A DNA stretch of 5,304 nt from an uncultured bacterium (GCA_905214855.1 CAJMNU010000113.1:1-5304), one strand, 5' to 3'. Shown: positions 1 to 5,176, counted from the first letter of the stretch. A program made the numbers and translations. The notes: generated by a model from the letters alone, not told the origin.

Positions 1-1258
1 TAATAATTTGCAATCGCAAGTAGACGGAATGAAAAACTGGCAGGACGATCTTGCAACATTGGAAGGGCGTGGACTTGACGAAACATTCCTTGCTGAATTG
101 CAAGGAATGGGGGTGAAGGCAGCCGCTCAGATTGATCTTCTTGCTAATATGACAGATGAACAGTTGACACAATATGTCGCACTCTGGAAGCAGAAAATGA
201 ACATTGCTGAAAGTGCTGCAAAATTGGAGTTGCGTCCTGTTCTTGAGCAAACAAAAAATGATCTTGCACAGCTTAATATTGACACTCAGGAGAAATTGAA
301 TCAGCTTGCAACAACATACAATGCAAATCTTGAAAAAATCAAGGTTGATTTGAATGCTAGTCTTGCAGAATATAAAACAGATCTTGATGTGGGTATGAGC
401 AATATCAACAGCACACTCAGAAAGAATCTATCCAAGATAAAAACGGATCTGAATACAAGTCTTGATGAATACAAAAGCACACTTTACAATTCACTCACAA
501 GCATTGAAGAAAGCGTAACAGAAAATCTTCAAGAAATGGGAGAAAAGTTCCTGAATCTTATTGTAAATAACATTGCTCAAACTGGGGAGCAGGCATCCGC
601 AGACGCAGCAGCAGAAGGAACTAAGTTTGTAGACACTATGAACAGTTCCATTTCACCACTTACCCCTACTCTGACTAATATTGGTGGACAGAGTATGCAA
701 GGATTCTGGGGCGGTATGCAGTGGATTGCACCACTTCTGAAAAGTTGGTTTGACGGATATGTGAACTCTATAAGTGAAGCTGCTACACCGCTCACACCTT
801 CACTATATATAAACGGTGAACAAGCAATGCAAGGATTTTGGGGTGGTATGCGCAGTGTTGCATCTAGTATAAAGAGCTGGTTTGAAGAATTCTGTGAAAG
901 CCTGATCGCAGATGCAGAAGAAGTTCTTGAAATTGGATCACCTTCAAAGGTATTCCGGAAAATCGGTAAATGGACATTACAGGGCTTTGAAAACGGCATA
1001 ACTGATGAGAGTAAAAATGTATTATCTGCTACCGGTAGGGCGTTTCGAGGTGTTGTTGACACAGCGAAAAACGTGTTGACACCAATGTCCGGATCGTTAA
1101 GTCAGGCTAAAAATGGAATGGTCATGGGTTCGGCACAGACTGCAAAGAACATAACATACAATTTCAATCAGACAAATAACAGTCCAAAATCTTTATCACG
1201 TTTAGAGATTTACAGACAAAGCAAAAACTTACTAAAGGGGGTAGTTGTCAGTGTTTAA
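1..1258 (+). CDS. Phage tail tape measure protein, C-terminal part (5' truncated by window edge)
   Basis: This is the C-terminal portion of a tape measure protein, which sets siphophage tail length and lines the tail tube. The frame is open to the left edge, so the true start lies outside the window; the TTG at position 8 is internal. Residue numbers here count that TTG as 1. Residues 75-184 form a long polar helix of 11-residue repeats with hydrophobic residues at repeat positions 1, 4 and 8. Residues 215-254 and 259-298 are a 44-residue tandem duplication, each copy carrying PLTP, MQGFWGGM and KSWF. Residues 310-330 hold GSPSKVFRKIG followed by LQGFENG, a motif typical of the C-terminal region of Firmicutes tape measure proteins. 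The end is an Asn/Ser-rich tail. The gene overlaps the start of the distal tail gene, as expected for tail operons. Family assignment is strong from motif and context; full length is unknown. Confidence 0.9.
   Translation, partial: NNLQSQVDGMKNWQDDLATLEGRGLDETFLAELQGMGVKAAAQIDLLANMTDEQLTQYVALWKQKMNIAESAAKLELRPVLEQTKNDLAQLNIDTQEKLNQLATTYNANLEKIKVDLNASLAEYKTDLDVGMSNINSTLRKNLSKIKTDLNTSLDEYKSTLYNSLTSIEESVTENLQEMGEKFLNLIVNNIAQTGEQASADAAAEGTKFVDTMNSSISPLTPTLTNIGGQSMQGFWGGMQWIAPLLKSWFDGYVNSISEAATPLTPSLYINGEQAMQGFWGGMRSVASSIKSWFEEFCESLIADAEEVLEIGSPSKVFRKIGKWTLQGFENGITDESKNVLSATGRAFRGVVDTAKNVLTPMSGSLSQAKNGMVMGSAQTAKNITYNFNQTNNSPKSLSRLEIYRQSKNLLKGVVVSV
230..559 (+). repeat. Eleven-residue (33-nt) coiled-coil repeats in the tape measure protein
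   Basis: Ten consecutive 11-residue units start at codons for L75, L86, L97, L108, L119, M130, L141, L152, L163 and L174 (numbered from the TTG at position 8). Repeat position 1 is always Leu or Met, position 4 is V/L/I/Y/M, and position 8 is T/Y/L/V/F. Units 4-5 resemble units 7-8 most closely (LEKIKVDLNAS against LSKIKTDLNTS, LAEYKTDL against LDEYKSTL), which gives a 33-residue, 99-nt higher-order repeat. This hendecad pattern predicts a continuous coiled coil with slight right-handed or near-straight supercoil. Confidence 0.85.
650..901 (+). repeat. 44-residue tandem duplication in the tape measure protein
   Basis: Nucleotides 650-769 and 782-901 encode two homologous segments offset by 132 nt (44 residues). 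Shared residues include PLTP, an N/I-G-x-Q motif, MQGFWGGM and KSWF. A more diverged third relative (GSPSK, then IG, then LQGFENG) follows at residues 310-330. The period is four times the 11-residue period of the upstream helix. Confidence 0.85.
1236..1241 (+). promoter_or_regulatory. Ribosome binding site favouring the GTG start at 1251 of the distal tail gene
   Basis: An AGGGGG run within AAAGGGGGT lies 9 nt upstream of GTG 1251 but only 3 nt upstream of TTG 1245. The spacing makes GTG 1251 the more plausible initiation codon. Confidence 0.6.
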
Positions 1259-2099
1259 ACTTTCAATCGAAAATAATGATGGTCAAAAAATTGATCTGAC
1301 AAACAATAAAGATTGTGCAGTCATTGGCATTGATGGCTTGAATCCACCTTCTGCAAATATCCTGACCTCACAGATCGCTATGAATGACGGCACTAGATAT
1401 AATAGTGCCGTTGTGAATCAGCGAAATATTGTAATCAGACTGAGGTTGTTAAACAATGTTGAGAAAATGCGCATATTATTGTATAAATATTTTCGCATTA
1501 AGCAGTATTGTAAGATTTATTTTAAAAATGATAGTCGTGACGTTTATTGTGAGGGTTATGTAGAAACTTTTGAGAATGATAGATTTGTACTGAATAATCA
1601 AGTAGATATTTCTATCATATGTCCCTCGCCTTGGTTCAAGGAATTGAATGAAATTGTGTTTGATGTCTCACAGGTCATTGACATGTTTGAGTTTCCTTTT
1701 GCTATTGAAACAGAGGGAATGGAGTTTTCTGTGCTTGACAAAAATAGTTTGACAAGCGTGATCAATAGTGGTGATGTGGAAACAGGTTTTTTGATCGAAT
1801 TATATGCATCTTCTGAGGTTGTAAATCCTAGAGTTTACAACGCAGAAACTCACGATATGATTGGTCTTAATTTTACAATGCAAAATGGAGATATGGTTCA
1901 AATTTCTACTGTAAAAGGTGAGAAATATGTCAAGCTGACCCGTGCAGGCGTAACTACAAACATTATAAATCATCTTATGAAAAATCCTGTCTGGTTTCAA
2001 GTTCCAGTGGGATCAACGGATTTCACATATGATTGTACAAGTGGAAATGAGTTTTTAACAATCAAATTCAAGGGTAGAAACCTATTTGAGGGGGTATAA
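1251..2099 (+). CDS. Distal tail protein (Dit-like, siphovirus tail component family)
   Basis: This is a probable distal tail protein, which forms the ring joining the tail tube to the tip or baseplate hub. The 282-residue product begins FKLSIENNDGQ and carries GLNPP near residues 29-33, a beta-rich N-terminal domain with YCEGYVE at about 99-105, and CPSPWF at about 124-129. That layout is typical of the Sipho_tail family, followed by a beta-sandwich C-terminal half ending in FKGRNLFEGV. Its position directly after the tape measure gene, with an 8-nt overlap, is the standard Dit position. I chose GTG 1251 because the ribosome site AAAGGGGGT is 9 nt away; an upstream in-frame TTG at 1245 would add two residues (MSV before FKL, instead of MFKL) but leaves only 3 nt of spacing. 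Identification is from family resemblance and gene order. Confidence 0.85.
   Translation: MFKLSIENNDGQKIDLTNNKDCAVIGIDGLNPPSANILTSQIAMNDGTRYNSAVVNQRNIVIRLRLLNNVEKMRILLYKYFRIKQYCKIYFKNDSRDVYCEGYVETFENDRFVLNNQVDISIICPSPWFKELNEIVFDVSQVIDMFEFPFAIETEGMEFSVLDKNSLTSVINSGDVETGFLIELYASSEVVNPRVYNAETHDMIGLNFTMQNGDMVQISTVKGEKYVKLTRAGVTTNIINHLMKNPVWFQVPVGSTDFTYDCTSGNEFLTIKFKGRNLFEGV
2088..2094 (+). promoter_or_regulatory. Ribosome binding site supporting the TTG start at 2102
   Basis: GAGGGGG lies in the last codons of the distal tail gene, 7 nt before TTG 2102. No ATG or GTG in this frame lies near it, so the rare TTG start is well supported. Confidence 0.65.
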
Positions 2100-2101
2100 A
2101 A

Positions 2102-3148
2102 TTGGAATTGAATATTCTAAACAAAGATCTTGATCTGATTGGGATTGTTGATTCTTATACTTCCTTGATCTGGACACAAAGATATAATGATGTAGGCGAT
2201 TTTGAATTATATGTGCAAGCTACAGCGGAAACTGTTGAATTGCTACAAAAAGATAACTATGTAAATAGAAATGATGATATGGTCTGTATTATTGAAAAGA
2301 TTCAAACTATTACAGATATAGAGAATGGTCCTCATTTGATAGTAAGCGGAAGAGACTTGAAAAGTATTTTAGGGCGCAGAATTATATGGCAGCAGACAAC
2401 GCTCAGAGGAACGGTCAAAGATGCTATTTATCAACTGATAAACGAAAACATTATCAATCCAGCTATTGCAGAGCGGAAAATCAGAAATTTTGTACTTTCA
2501 GAGTCAAAAGAAACCTCAGAAAAAATTGAAACGCAGATCACAGGAGAAAATCTTCTTAAATCTGTCATTGAAATCTGCAAATCATACGAATACGGCTTTA
2601 AAGTCACATTGAACGATGAAAAGAAGTTTGTTTTTTCACTGTACAAGGGAATTGATAGATCATATCAGCAGAGTACAAATCCTTATGTCATATTCTCACC
2701 GGAGTTTGACAATATAAAAACAGTAGAATACATGACAGACCAGACGGAATACAGAAATATTGCACTTGTCGCAGGTGAAGGAGAAGGACTTGACAGAAAA
2801 ACAGTCACGGTCGGCAACGGCTCTGGTTTAGATAGATATGAGATCTATGTAGATGCCCGTGACGTTTCAACGAATAATGGCGAAATTACACTAGAAGATT
2901 ATAACAAACTGCTTTCTGAGAGAGGTATAGAAAATCTTGCTAATCTTACAGTGAAAGAAACATTTGCGGGTGAAGTTGAGCCATCTATGAATTACGAATA
3001 CAAAAAAGACTATTTTCTGGGAGATGTGGTGCAGATTGAAAACGAGCTGGGCATCATAATCGTTTCAAGAATTATAGAGATTATAGAGTGTGTAGACGAA
3101 AATGGATATAGCATGATACCAACATTTGACACAGGAGAGGGAGAATAA
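2102..3148 (+). CDS. Siphovirus Gp37-like tail hub / tail-tip protein
   Basis: This 348-residue protein resembles the siphovirus ReqiPepy6 Gp37-like family, which occupies the tail-hub/tail-associated (Tal) position beneath the distal tail ring. Seen in the sequence: an N-terminal segment with IWTQRYNDVGDFELY (about 24-37), then SGRDLKSILGRRI (about 82-94), a helical segment with TGENLLKSVIEICKSYEYGF, then a second beta domain with FSPEFDNIKTVEY. The C-terminal part has YKKDYFLGDVVQIEN, as in hub domains that define a position on the tail axis. No peptidase or lysozyme-like C-terminal domain is present, so this is the short, non-lytic hub type. It starts at TTG 2102, 2 nt after the distal tail stop, with ribosome site GAGGGGG. 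The stop abuts the next gene's ATG (TAAATG), which suggests translational coupling. Confidence 0.85.
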   Translation: MELNILNKDLDLIGIVDSYTSLIWTQRYNDVGDFELYVQATAETVELLQKDNYVNRNDDMVCIIEKIQTITDIENGPHLIVSGRDLKSILGRRIIWQQTTLRGTVKDAIYQLINENIINPAIAERKIRNFVLSESKETSEKIETQITGENLLKSVIEICKSYEYGFKVTLNDEKKFVFSLYKGIDRSYQQSTNPYVIFSPEFDNIKTVEYMTDQTEYRNIALVAGEGEGLDRKTVTVGNGSGLDRYEIYVDARDVSTNNGEITLEDYNKLLSERGIENLANLTVKETFAGEVEPSMNYEYKKDYFLGDVVQIENELGIIIVSRIIEIIECVDENGYSMIPTFDTGEGE

Positions 3149-3997
3149 ATGACAATACGAAGCGGTTTTTTTAACAGTAAAGGTGGAGATCGTAAGTATA
3201 ACGCACGAGACATTTCTAAGTATTTTGACAAGCTCATAACATCAGGTGTATTCCCGAACCCATCAAATCAGCTTCAAGTAGTAGCTTCACAAGGAATGAC
3301 ACTTAATGTGATGCCCGGACGTGGTTTTGTTGACTGCCAATGGATTGACAATGATGCAAATTATGCGATCACGATTGAAAAATCTGATATTGTTTTAAAT
3401 CGTATTGATGCGGTAGTAATGAAGTGTGATCTTAATGAAAACGTGCGTGATGTACACATCGAAGTAAAAAAGGGCATTCCAGCAACAGATCCAGTTGCTC
3501 CATCTATGACACGAGATGAATATGTGAAAGAATACTGTCTTGCGACTGTTTATGTTGCAAAATTAGCTGATAAAATAGTTCAAAGTAATATCACAGATAC
3601 CCGTGCAGACACTAATGTATGCGGCTGGGTGTCTGGTTTGATAAAACAGGTTGATACATCCACACTTTTTGCGCAATGGCAGGATGCATATAAGCGTTTT
3701 TATGACGATTCAAGTAGAGAATTTGACGAATGGTTTCAGCATTTAAGAGATACAGTGTCAACTGCTGCAACATTAAAAACATATACAAAGGTTTATATAA
3801 GCAATACAGACGAAAAAAATATACCAATTGGAATAGAACAGTATAATCAAGAACTTGATATATTAAATGTATATATCAATGGTTTGAAAATTTTCAAGGA
3901 AGTAGATTATACTATAATAAATAACAGCATGATATCATTAACATTACAAATTGATAAAGGGACTAAAATTGGATTTGAGGTGCTTAAAACAATTTGA
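3149..3997 (+). CDS. Putative baseplate / receptor-binding tail protein
   Basis: The 282-residue product opens with SGFFNSKGGDRKYNARD and YFDKLITSGVF, an N-terminal signature I recognise from Firmicutes phage proteins encoded just after the tail hub. These are variously annotated as structural, upper-baseplate or receptor-binding proteins. Residues 45-150 look beta-rich (GMTLNVMPGRGFVDC, then LNRIDAVVMKCD). Residues about 171-204 are a Trp/Phe-rich amphipathic helix (FAQWQDAYKRFYDD, EFDEWFQHLRDTVS), likely a trimeric coiled-coil linker. Residues about 212-282 form a small C-terminal beta domain with LNVYINGLKIFKEVDYTI, as seen in tail-fibre modules that build an adhesin shaft or tip. The start ATG follows AGGAGAGGGAG and directly abuts the upstream stop. 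It is the last gene of the tail operon and is followed by a strong terminator. Role in host binding is inferred from position and architecture. Confidence 0.7.
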   Translation: MTIRSGFFNSKGGDRKYNARDISKYFDKLITSGVFPNPSNQLQVVASQGMTLNVMPGRGFVDCQWIDNDANYAITIEKSDIVLNRIDAVVMKCDLNENVRDVHIEVKKGIPATDPVAPSMTRDEYVKEYCLATVYVAKLADKIVQSNITDTRADTNVCGWVSGLIKQVDTSTLFAQWQDAYKRFYDDSSREFDEWFQHLRDTVSTAATLKTYTKVYISNTDEKNIPIGIEQYNQELDILNVYINGLKIFKEVDYTIINNSMISLTLQIDKGTKIGFEVLKTI

Positions 3998-4015
3998 TTT
4001 TAGTGTATTTAATGT

Positions 4016-4047
4016 AAGAGGATGGGTAAAATACCGATCCTCTTTTA
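4016..4047 (+). terminator. Intrinsic terminator of the tail operon
   Basis: AAGAGGAT (4016-4023) pairs with ATCCTCTT (4037-4044). An inner GGTA (4025-4028) / TACC (4032-4035) stem closes on an AAA loop, with one G-G mismatch between the two stems. The T run TTTT extends from the descending arm. The site begins 18 nt after the stop of the last tail gene. Confidence 0.85.
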
Positions 4048-4050
4048 TAC

Positions 4051-4070
4051 GTGTAAATATGTGTAAAATA
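4051..4070 (+). repeat. Short direct repeat upstream of the hicAB promoter
   Basis: Two imperfect 10-bp units, GTGTAAATAT and GTGTAAAATA, lie immediately upstream of the -35 box. TATACGTGT-like sequence also recurs at about 4046-4054 and in the promoter spacer. They could be additional binding sites for the HicB repressor or another regulator; this is inference. Confidence 0.4.
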
Positions 4071-4071
4071 C

Positions 4072-4100
4072 TTGACATACGTATATATACGTGTTATACT
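4072..4100 (+). promoter_or_regulatory. Sigma-70/SigA promoter of hicAB
   Basis: A perfect -35 hexamer TTGACA (4072-4077) and a -10 hexamer TATACT (4095-4100) are separated by exactly 17 bp. The site lies just after the tail operon terminator and about 22 nt upstream of the hicA start, so the toxin-antitoxin pair has its own strong promoter. Confidence 0.85.
4079..4092. promoter_or_regulatory. Putative HicB operator palindrome inside the promoter spacer
   Basis: ACGTATATATACGT is a perfect 14-bp palindrome lying wholly between the -35 and -10 boxes. A dimeric repressor bound there would block RNA polymerase. The hicB product has a C-terminal ribbon-helix-helix-like segment, so autorepression at this site is the natural inference from HicAB families. 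Confidence 0.6.
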
Positions 4101-4122
4101 ATAAACATAGAAAGGAGAGGAA

Positions 4123-4305
4123 ATGAAGACACAAGAACTTATTAAACTTCTAAAGAAAAATAAATGCTCACTGAAAAGGAACGGAAGCCGACATGATATA
4201 TGGTACAGTGAGATAACAAAAAAGGAATTTCCAGTTCCTAGGCATAAAGCGGAAATTCCAATCGGAACACTCAATAATATACTAAAAGATGCAGGACTGA
4301 GATAG
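4123..4305 (+). CDS. hicA: HicA family mRNA interferase toxin
   Basis: HicA toxins are small double-stranded-RNA-binding-fold ribonucleases that cleave mRNA and arrest growth until neutralised by HicB. The 60-residue product has the expected family length. It carries the catalytic-histidine motif NGSRHDIW with His24, at the position where HicA proteins keep their active-site histidine. The VPRHKAEIPIGTLNNILKDAGL tail is a hallmark: the basic VPRH..EI strand followed by the helix that ends the fold. The start ATG follows AAAGGAG with 5-nt spacing. The gene has its own promoter and precedes hicB by 35 nt. The stop codon lies in the loop/stem of a perfect 8-bp hairpin. All recognisable key residues are present, so the toxin is probably active. 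Confidence 0.93.
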   Translation: MKTQELIKLLKKNKCSLKRNGSRHDIWYSEITKKEFPVPRHKAEIPIGTLNNILKDAGLR

Positions 4306-4311
4306 TCCTGC
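4291..4311 (+). promoter_or_regulatory. Hairpin spanning the hicA stop codon
   Basis: GCAGGACT (4291-4298) and AGTCCTGC (4304-4311) form a perfect 8-bp stem with a 5-nt loop. The hicA stop codon TAG (4303-4305) begins in the loop. No T run follows, so it is not a standard terminator. It may slow 3' exonucleases or tune toxin against antitoxin output. Confidence 0.6.
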
Positions 4312-4316
4312 ATTAC

Positions 4317-4335
4317 CTCCCCTTTCAGAAAGGAG
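4317..4335 (+). promoter_or_regulatory. Possible hairpin occluding the hicB ribosome binding site
   Basis: CTCC (4317-4320) can pair with the Shine-Dalgarno GGAG (4332-4335), and TTT (4323-4325) with AAA (4329-4331), around a CAG loop with a CC bulge. An alternative register pairs CCTTT (4321-4325) with AAAGG (4329-4333). Either fold masks the AAAGGAG ribosome site of hicB. Confidence 0.4.
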
Positions 4336-4340
4336 ATATT

Positions 4341-4739
4341 ATGGCAAAATATGTATACACAGCAGTATTTACACCTGAAGAAGATGGTGGATATTCTATC
4401 ATATTTCCAGATCTTGAAGGCTGTTATACCTGTGGGGAAAGTTTGGAAGATGGATTAGAAATGGCAGAAGATGTATTGGCATTGGTATTGTATGGTTATG
4501 AAAAGGATGGAAAAGAGATACCAGTACCTTCTGCACCAACTTCTTTTGTATTAAAAGAAGGAGAATTTACGAATTATATTGCTTGTGATACTCTAAAGTA
4601 TCGTAAAATGTATAATAATAAGGCTGTTAAGAAAACCTTGACAATCCCAGAGTGGTTAAATGAAGCAGCCACGGCTATGGGGATTAACTTTTCTCAAGTT
4701 CTTCAGGAAGCATTGATGGAAAAGGTAAATTTACACTAG
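4341..4739 (+). CDS. hicB: HicB family antitoxin
   Basis: HicB binds and neutralises HicA and usually represses the operon. The 132-residue product has the two-domain HicB layout. The N-terminal partial RNase H-like antitoxin domain, about residues 4-70, has GGYSIIFPDLEGCYT, then ESLEDGLEMAEDVLALVL and the DGKEIPVPS turn, which are typical of HicB_like proteins. A C-terminal DNA-binding segment at about 94-128 has VKKTLTIPEWLNEAA followed by GINFSQVLQEAL, consistent with a ribbon-helix-helix fold (beta strand, two helices). The ATG follows AAAGGAG with 5-nt spacing after GGAG. It is downstream of hicA, sharing its promoter, and is followed by a strong terminator. The palindrome in the promoter spacer is its likely operator. 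The pair would act as an accessory phage-borne addiction or defence module; that role is inference. Confidence 0.92.
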   Translation: MAKYVYTAVFTPEEDGGYSIIFPDLEGCYTCGESLEDGLEMAEDVLALVLYGYEKDGKEIPVPSAPTSFVLKEGEFTNYIACDTLKYRKMYNNKAVKKTLTIPEWLNEAATAMGINFSQVLQEALMEKVNLH

Positions 4740-4758
4740 AAATATGGTAATTAGGGAG

Positions 4759-4788
4759 CGTCCTTCTGGGAAACCAGAAGGCGTTTTT
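4759..4788 (+). terminator. Intrinsic terminator of hicAB
   Basis: CCTTCTGG (4762-4769) and CCAGAAGG (4774-4781) form a perfect 8-bp stem closed by a GAAA tetraloop. Two further G-C pairs (4759-4760 with 4782-4783) lie across a one-base bulge. It is followed directly by TTTTT (4784-4788). This is a textbook intrinsic terminator 20 nt after the hicB stop. Confidence 0.93.
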
Positions 4789-4801
4789 GATTGGAGGAAA
4801 T

Positions 4802-4939
4802 ATGATATATATATATTGTGCCATCCACGCCTGCAAAAGTTAGCATTGCAGTTGATGGAAAAGTGTGACAGAATTTGATCACAATGGATATATGTGTGTA
4901 CAGGCTGCTACAGGTGGGATGGCAATGTCTGTGATCTGA
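4802..4939 (+). pseudogene. Frame-disrupted small ORF remnant
   Basis: A ribosome site GGAGG (4793-4797) precedes ATG 4802, but this frame closes at TAG 4841 after 13 codons. The frame starting CCA 4821 reads protein-like as PSTPAKVSIAVDGKV and stops at TGA 4866. The original frame then continues as TEFDHNGYM and CVQAATGG up to TGA 4937. Shifts in the (AT)n run at 4805-4816 and in the GTGT at 4863-4866 would join all three into one reading frame of about 46 residues. I do not recognise the family. It could be a decayed phage gene, two sequencing or assembly indels in dinucleotide repeats, or a chance open stretch. Confidence 0.35.
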
Positions 4940-4984
4940 GAAACGGTGGAGACTGGTACGCAGAATAAGAAATATTAAGAGGAT

Positions 4985-5008
4985 TTTCGTGTGATATTTC
5001 GTGTGATA
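4985..5008 (+). repeat. 12-bp tandem repeat, putative integrase arm-type sites (left arm)
   Basis: Two perfect adjacent copies of TTTCGTGTGATA. The 20-bp sequence GTGTGATATTTCGTGTGATA recurs in the same orientation at 5186-5205, on the other side of the tRNA-like core. Direct 10-12-bp repeats flanking a core are what the N-terminal arm-binding domains of tyrosine integrases recognise. Confidence 0.65.
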
Positions 5009-5023
5009 TTTAGGCGGAAAAAG

Positions 5024-5056
5024 CACGTCCTAAGCCTTTTTTATCATGTCCTAAAC
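5024..5056 (+). repeat. Diverged 12-bp direct repeat, possible excisionase sites
   Basis: CACGTCCTAAGC (5024-5035) and CATGTCCTAAAC (5045-5056) match at 10 of 12 positions and are offset by 21 bp, about two helical turns. Helically phased direct repeats in an attachment arm are typical of excisionase or bending-protein sites; the assignment is speculative. Confidence 0.3.
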
Positions 5057-5063
5057 TATCTGC

Positions 5064-5115
5064 AAAATACAAGAAAACCCTTGTAAATACTGAATGTTTC
5101 TAGTACCTACAAGGG
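5064..5115 (-). terminator. Minus-strand hairpin with T-rich tail, likely terminator after int/tRNA end
   Basis: CCCTTGTA (5078-5085) pairs with TACAAGGG (5108-5115). An inner TACT (5088-5091) / AGTA (5102-5105) stem lies beyond a 2x2 internal loop, with a 10-nt apical loop. Read on the minus strand, the stem is followed by TTTTCTTGTATTTT (5077 down to 5064). It lies just past the tRNA-like 3' end, where it could terminate the integrase transcript, and it would terminate a tRNA reconstituted by integration. Confidence 0.6.
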
Positions 5116-5125
5116 CTTTGGATTA

Positions 5126-5160
5126 TGCCGGCAGCGGGACTTGAACCCGCACAGAACCCC
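5126..5160 (-). other. tRNA 3'-end sequence, putative attP core
   Basis: On the minus strand, GCGGG-TTCAAGT-CCCGC (5150 down to 5134) is a perfect T-arm with a 7-nt TTCAAGT loop. It is followed by TGCCGGC (5133-5127), the 3' strand of an acceptor stem, and a discriminator A (5126). CCA is not encoded. No matching 5' half (GCCGGCA plus D-arm) lies upstream, where integrase coding begins, so this is only a tRNA 3' fragment, as carried by phage attP sites that recombine into a tRNA gene. The preceding GGGGTTCTGT may belong to the variable region. tRNA-Leu is a possibility given discriminator A and the T-arm, but the isotype cannot be fixed because the anticodon is not present. The exact core edges are unknown. 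Confidence 0.8.
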
Positions 5161-5176
5161 TATTTTACAAGAAGTT

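Larger units (their letters stand above)
4940..5176. other. Gene-free attachment-site region
   Basis: No convincing coding sequence is seen here on either strand. The stretch holds the left repeat pair, a weak stem followed by six T (TTAGG 5010-5014 / CCTAA 5029-5033, T run 5037-5042), a diverged 12-bp direct repeat (5024-5035 and 5045-5056), the minus-strand hairpin, and the tRNA-derived core. Together they suggest the left arm and core of a phage attachment site. Confidence 0.6.

Noticed and set aside
8..10. TTG at position 8 as the start of the tape measure gene
   Set aside because: The frame is open to the left edge, no ribosome site precedes it, and the protein begins mid-helix, so this is an internal codon of a truncated gene.
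577..1062. 161-codon open frame on the minus strand
   Set aside because: It lies antisense to the tape measure repeats; its repeated peptides (CIPPQNPCI-like) are the mirror of the 44-residue duplication and nothing indicates expression.
1245..1247. TTG 1245 as the distal tail start
   Set aside because: Only 3 nt separate it from the AAAGGGGG ribosome site; GTG 1251 has better spacing and gives MFKL, as is usual for the family. Not fully excluded.
3951..4145. 64-codon plus-strand open frame
   Set aside because: It overlaps the end of the last tail gene in another frame and runs through the terminator and promoter into hicA; no credible ribosome site or protein features.
3984..4313. 109-codon minus-strand open frame
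   Set aside because: It covers the tail operon terminator, the hicAB promoter and hicA in antisense, and the sequence is low-complexity hydrophobic/aromatic, as expected from AT-rich antisense.
4751..5026. 91-codon minus-strand open frame
   Set aside because: It starts within the attachment region, reads through the hicAB terminator, and its KYHTKYHTK segment is just the tandem repeat in another frame. No ribosome site or family resemblance is seen.
5010..5042. Plus-strand intrinsic terminator
   Set aside because: TTAGG/CCTAA or AGGC/GCCT stems of 4-5 bp before six T are too weak to call with confidence; noted only within the attachment-region entry.
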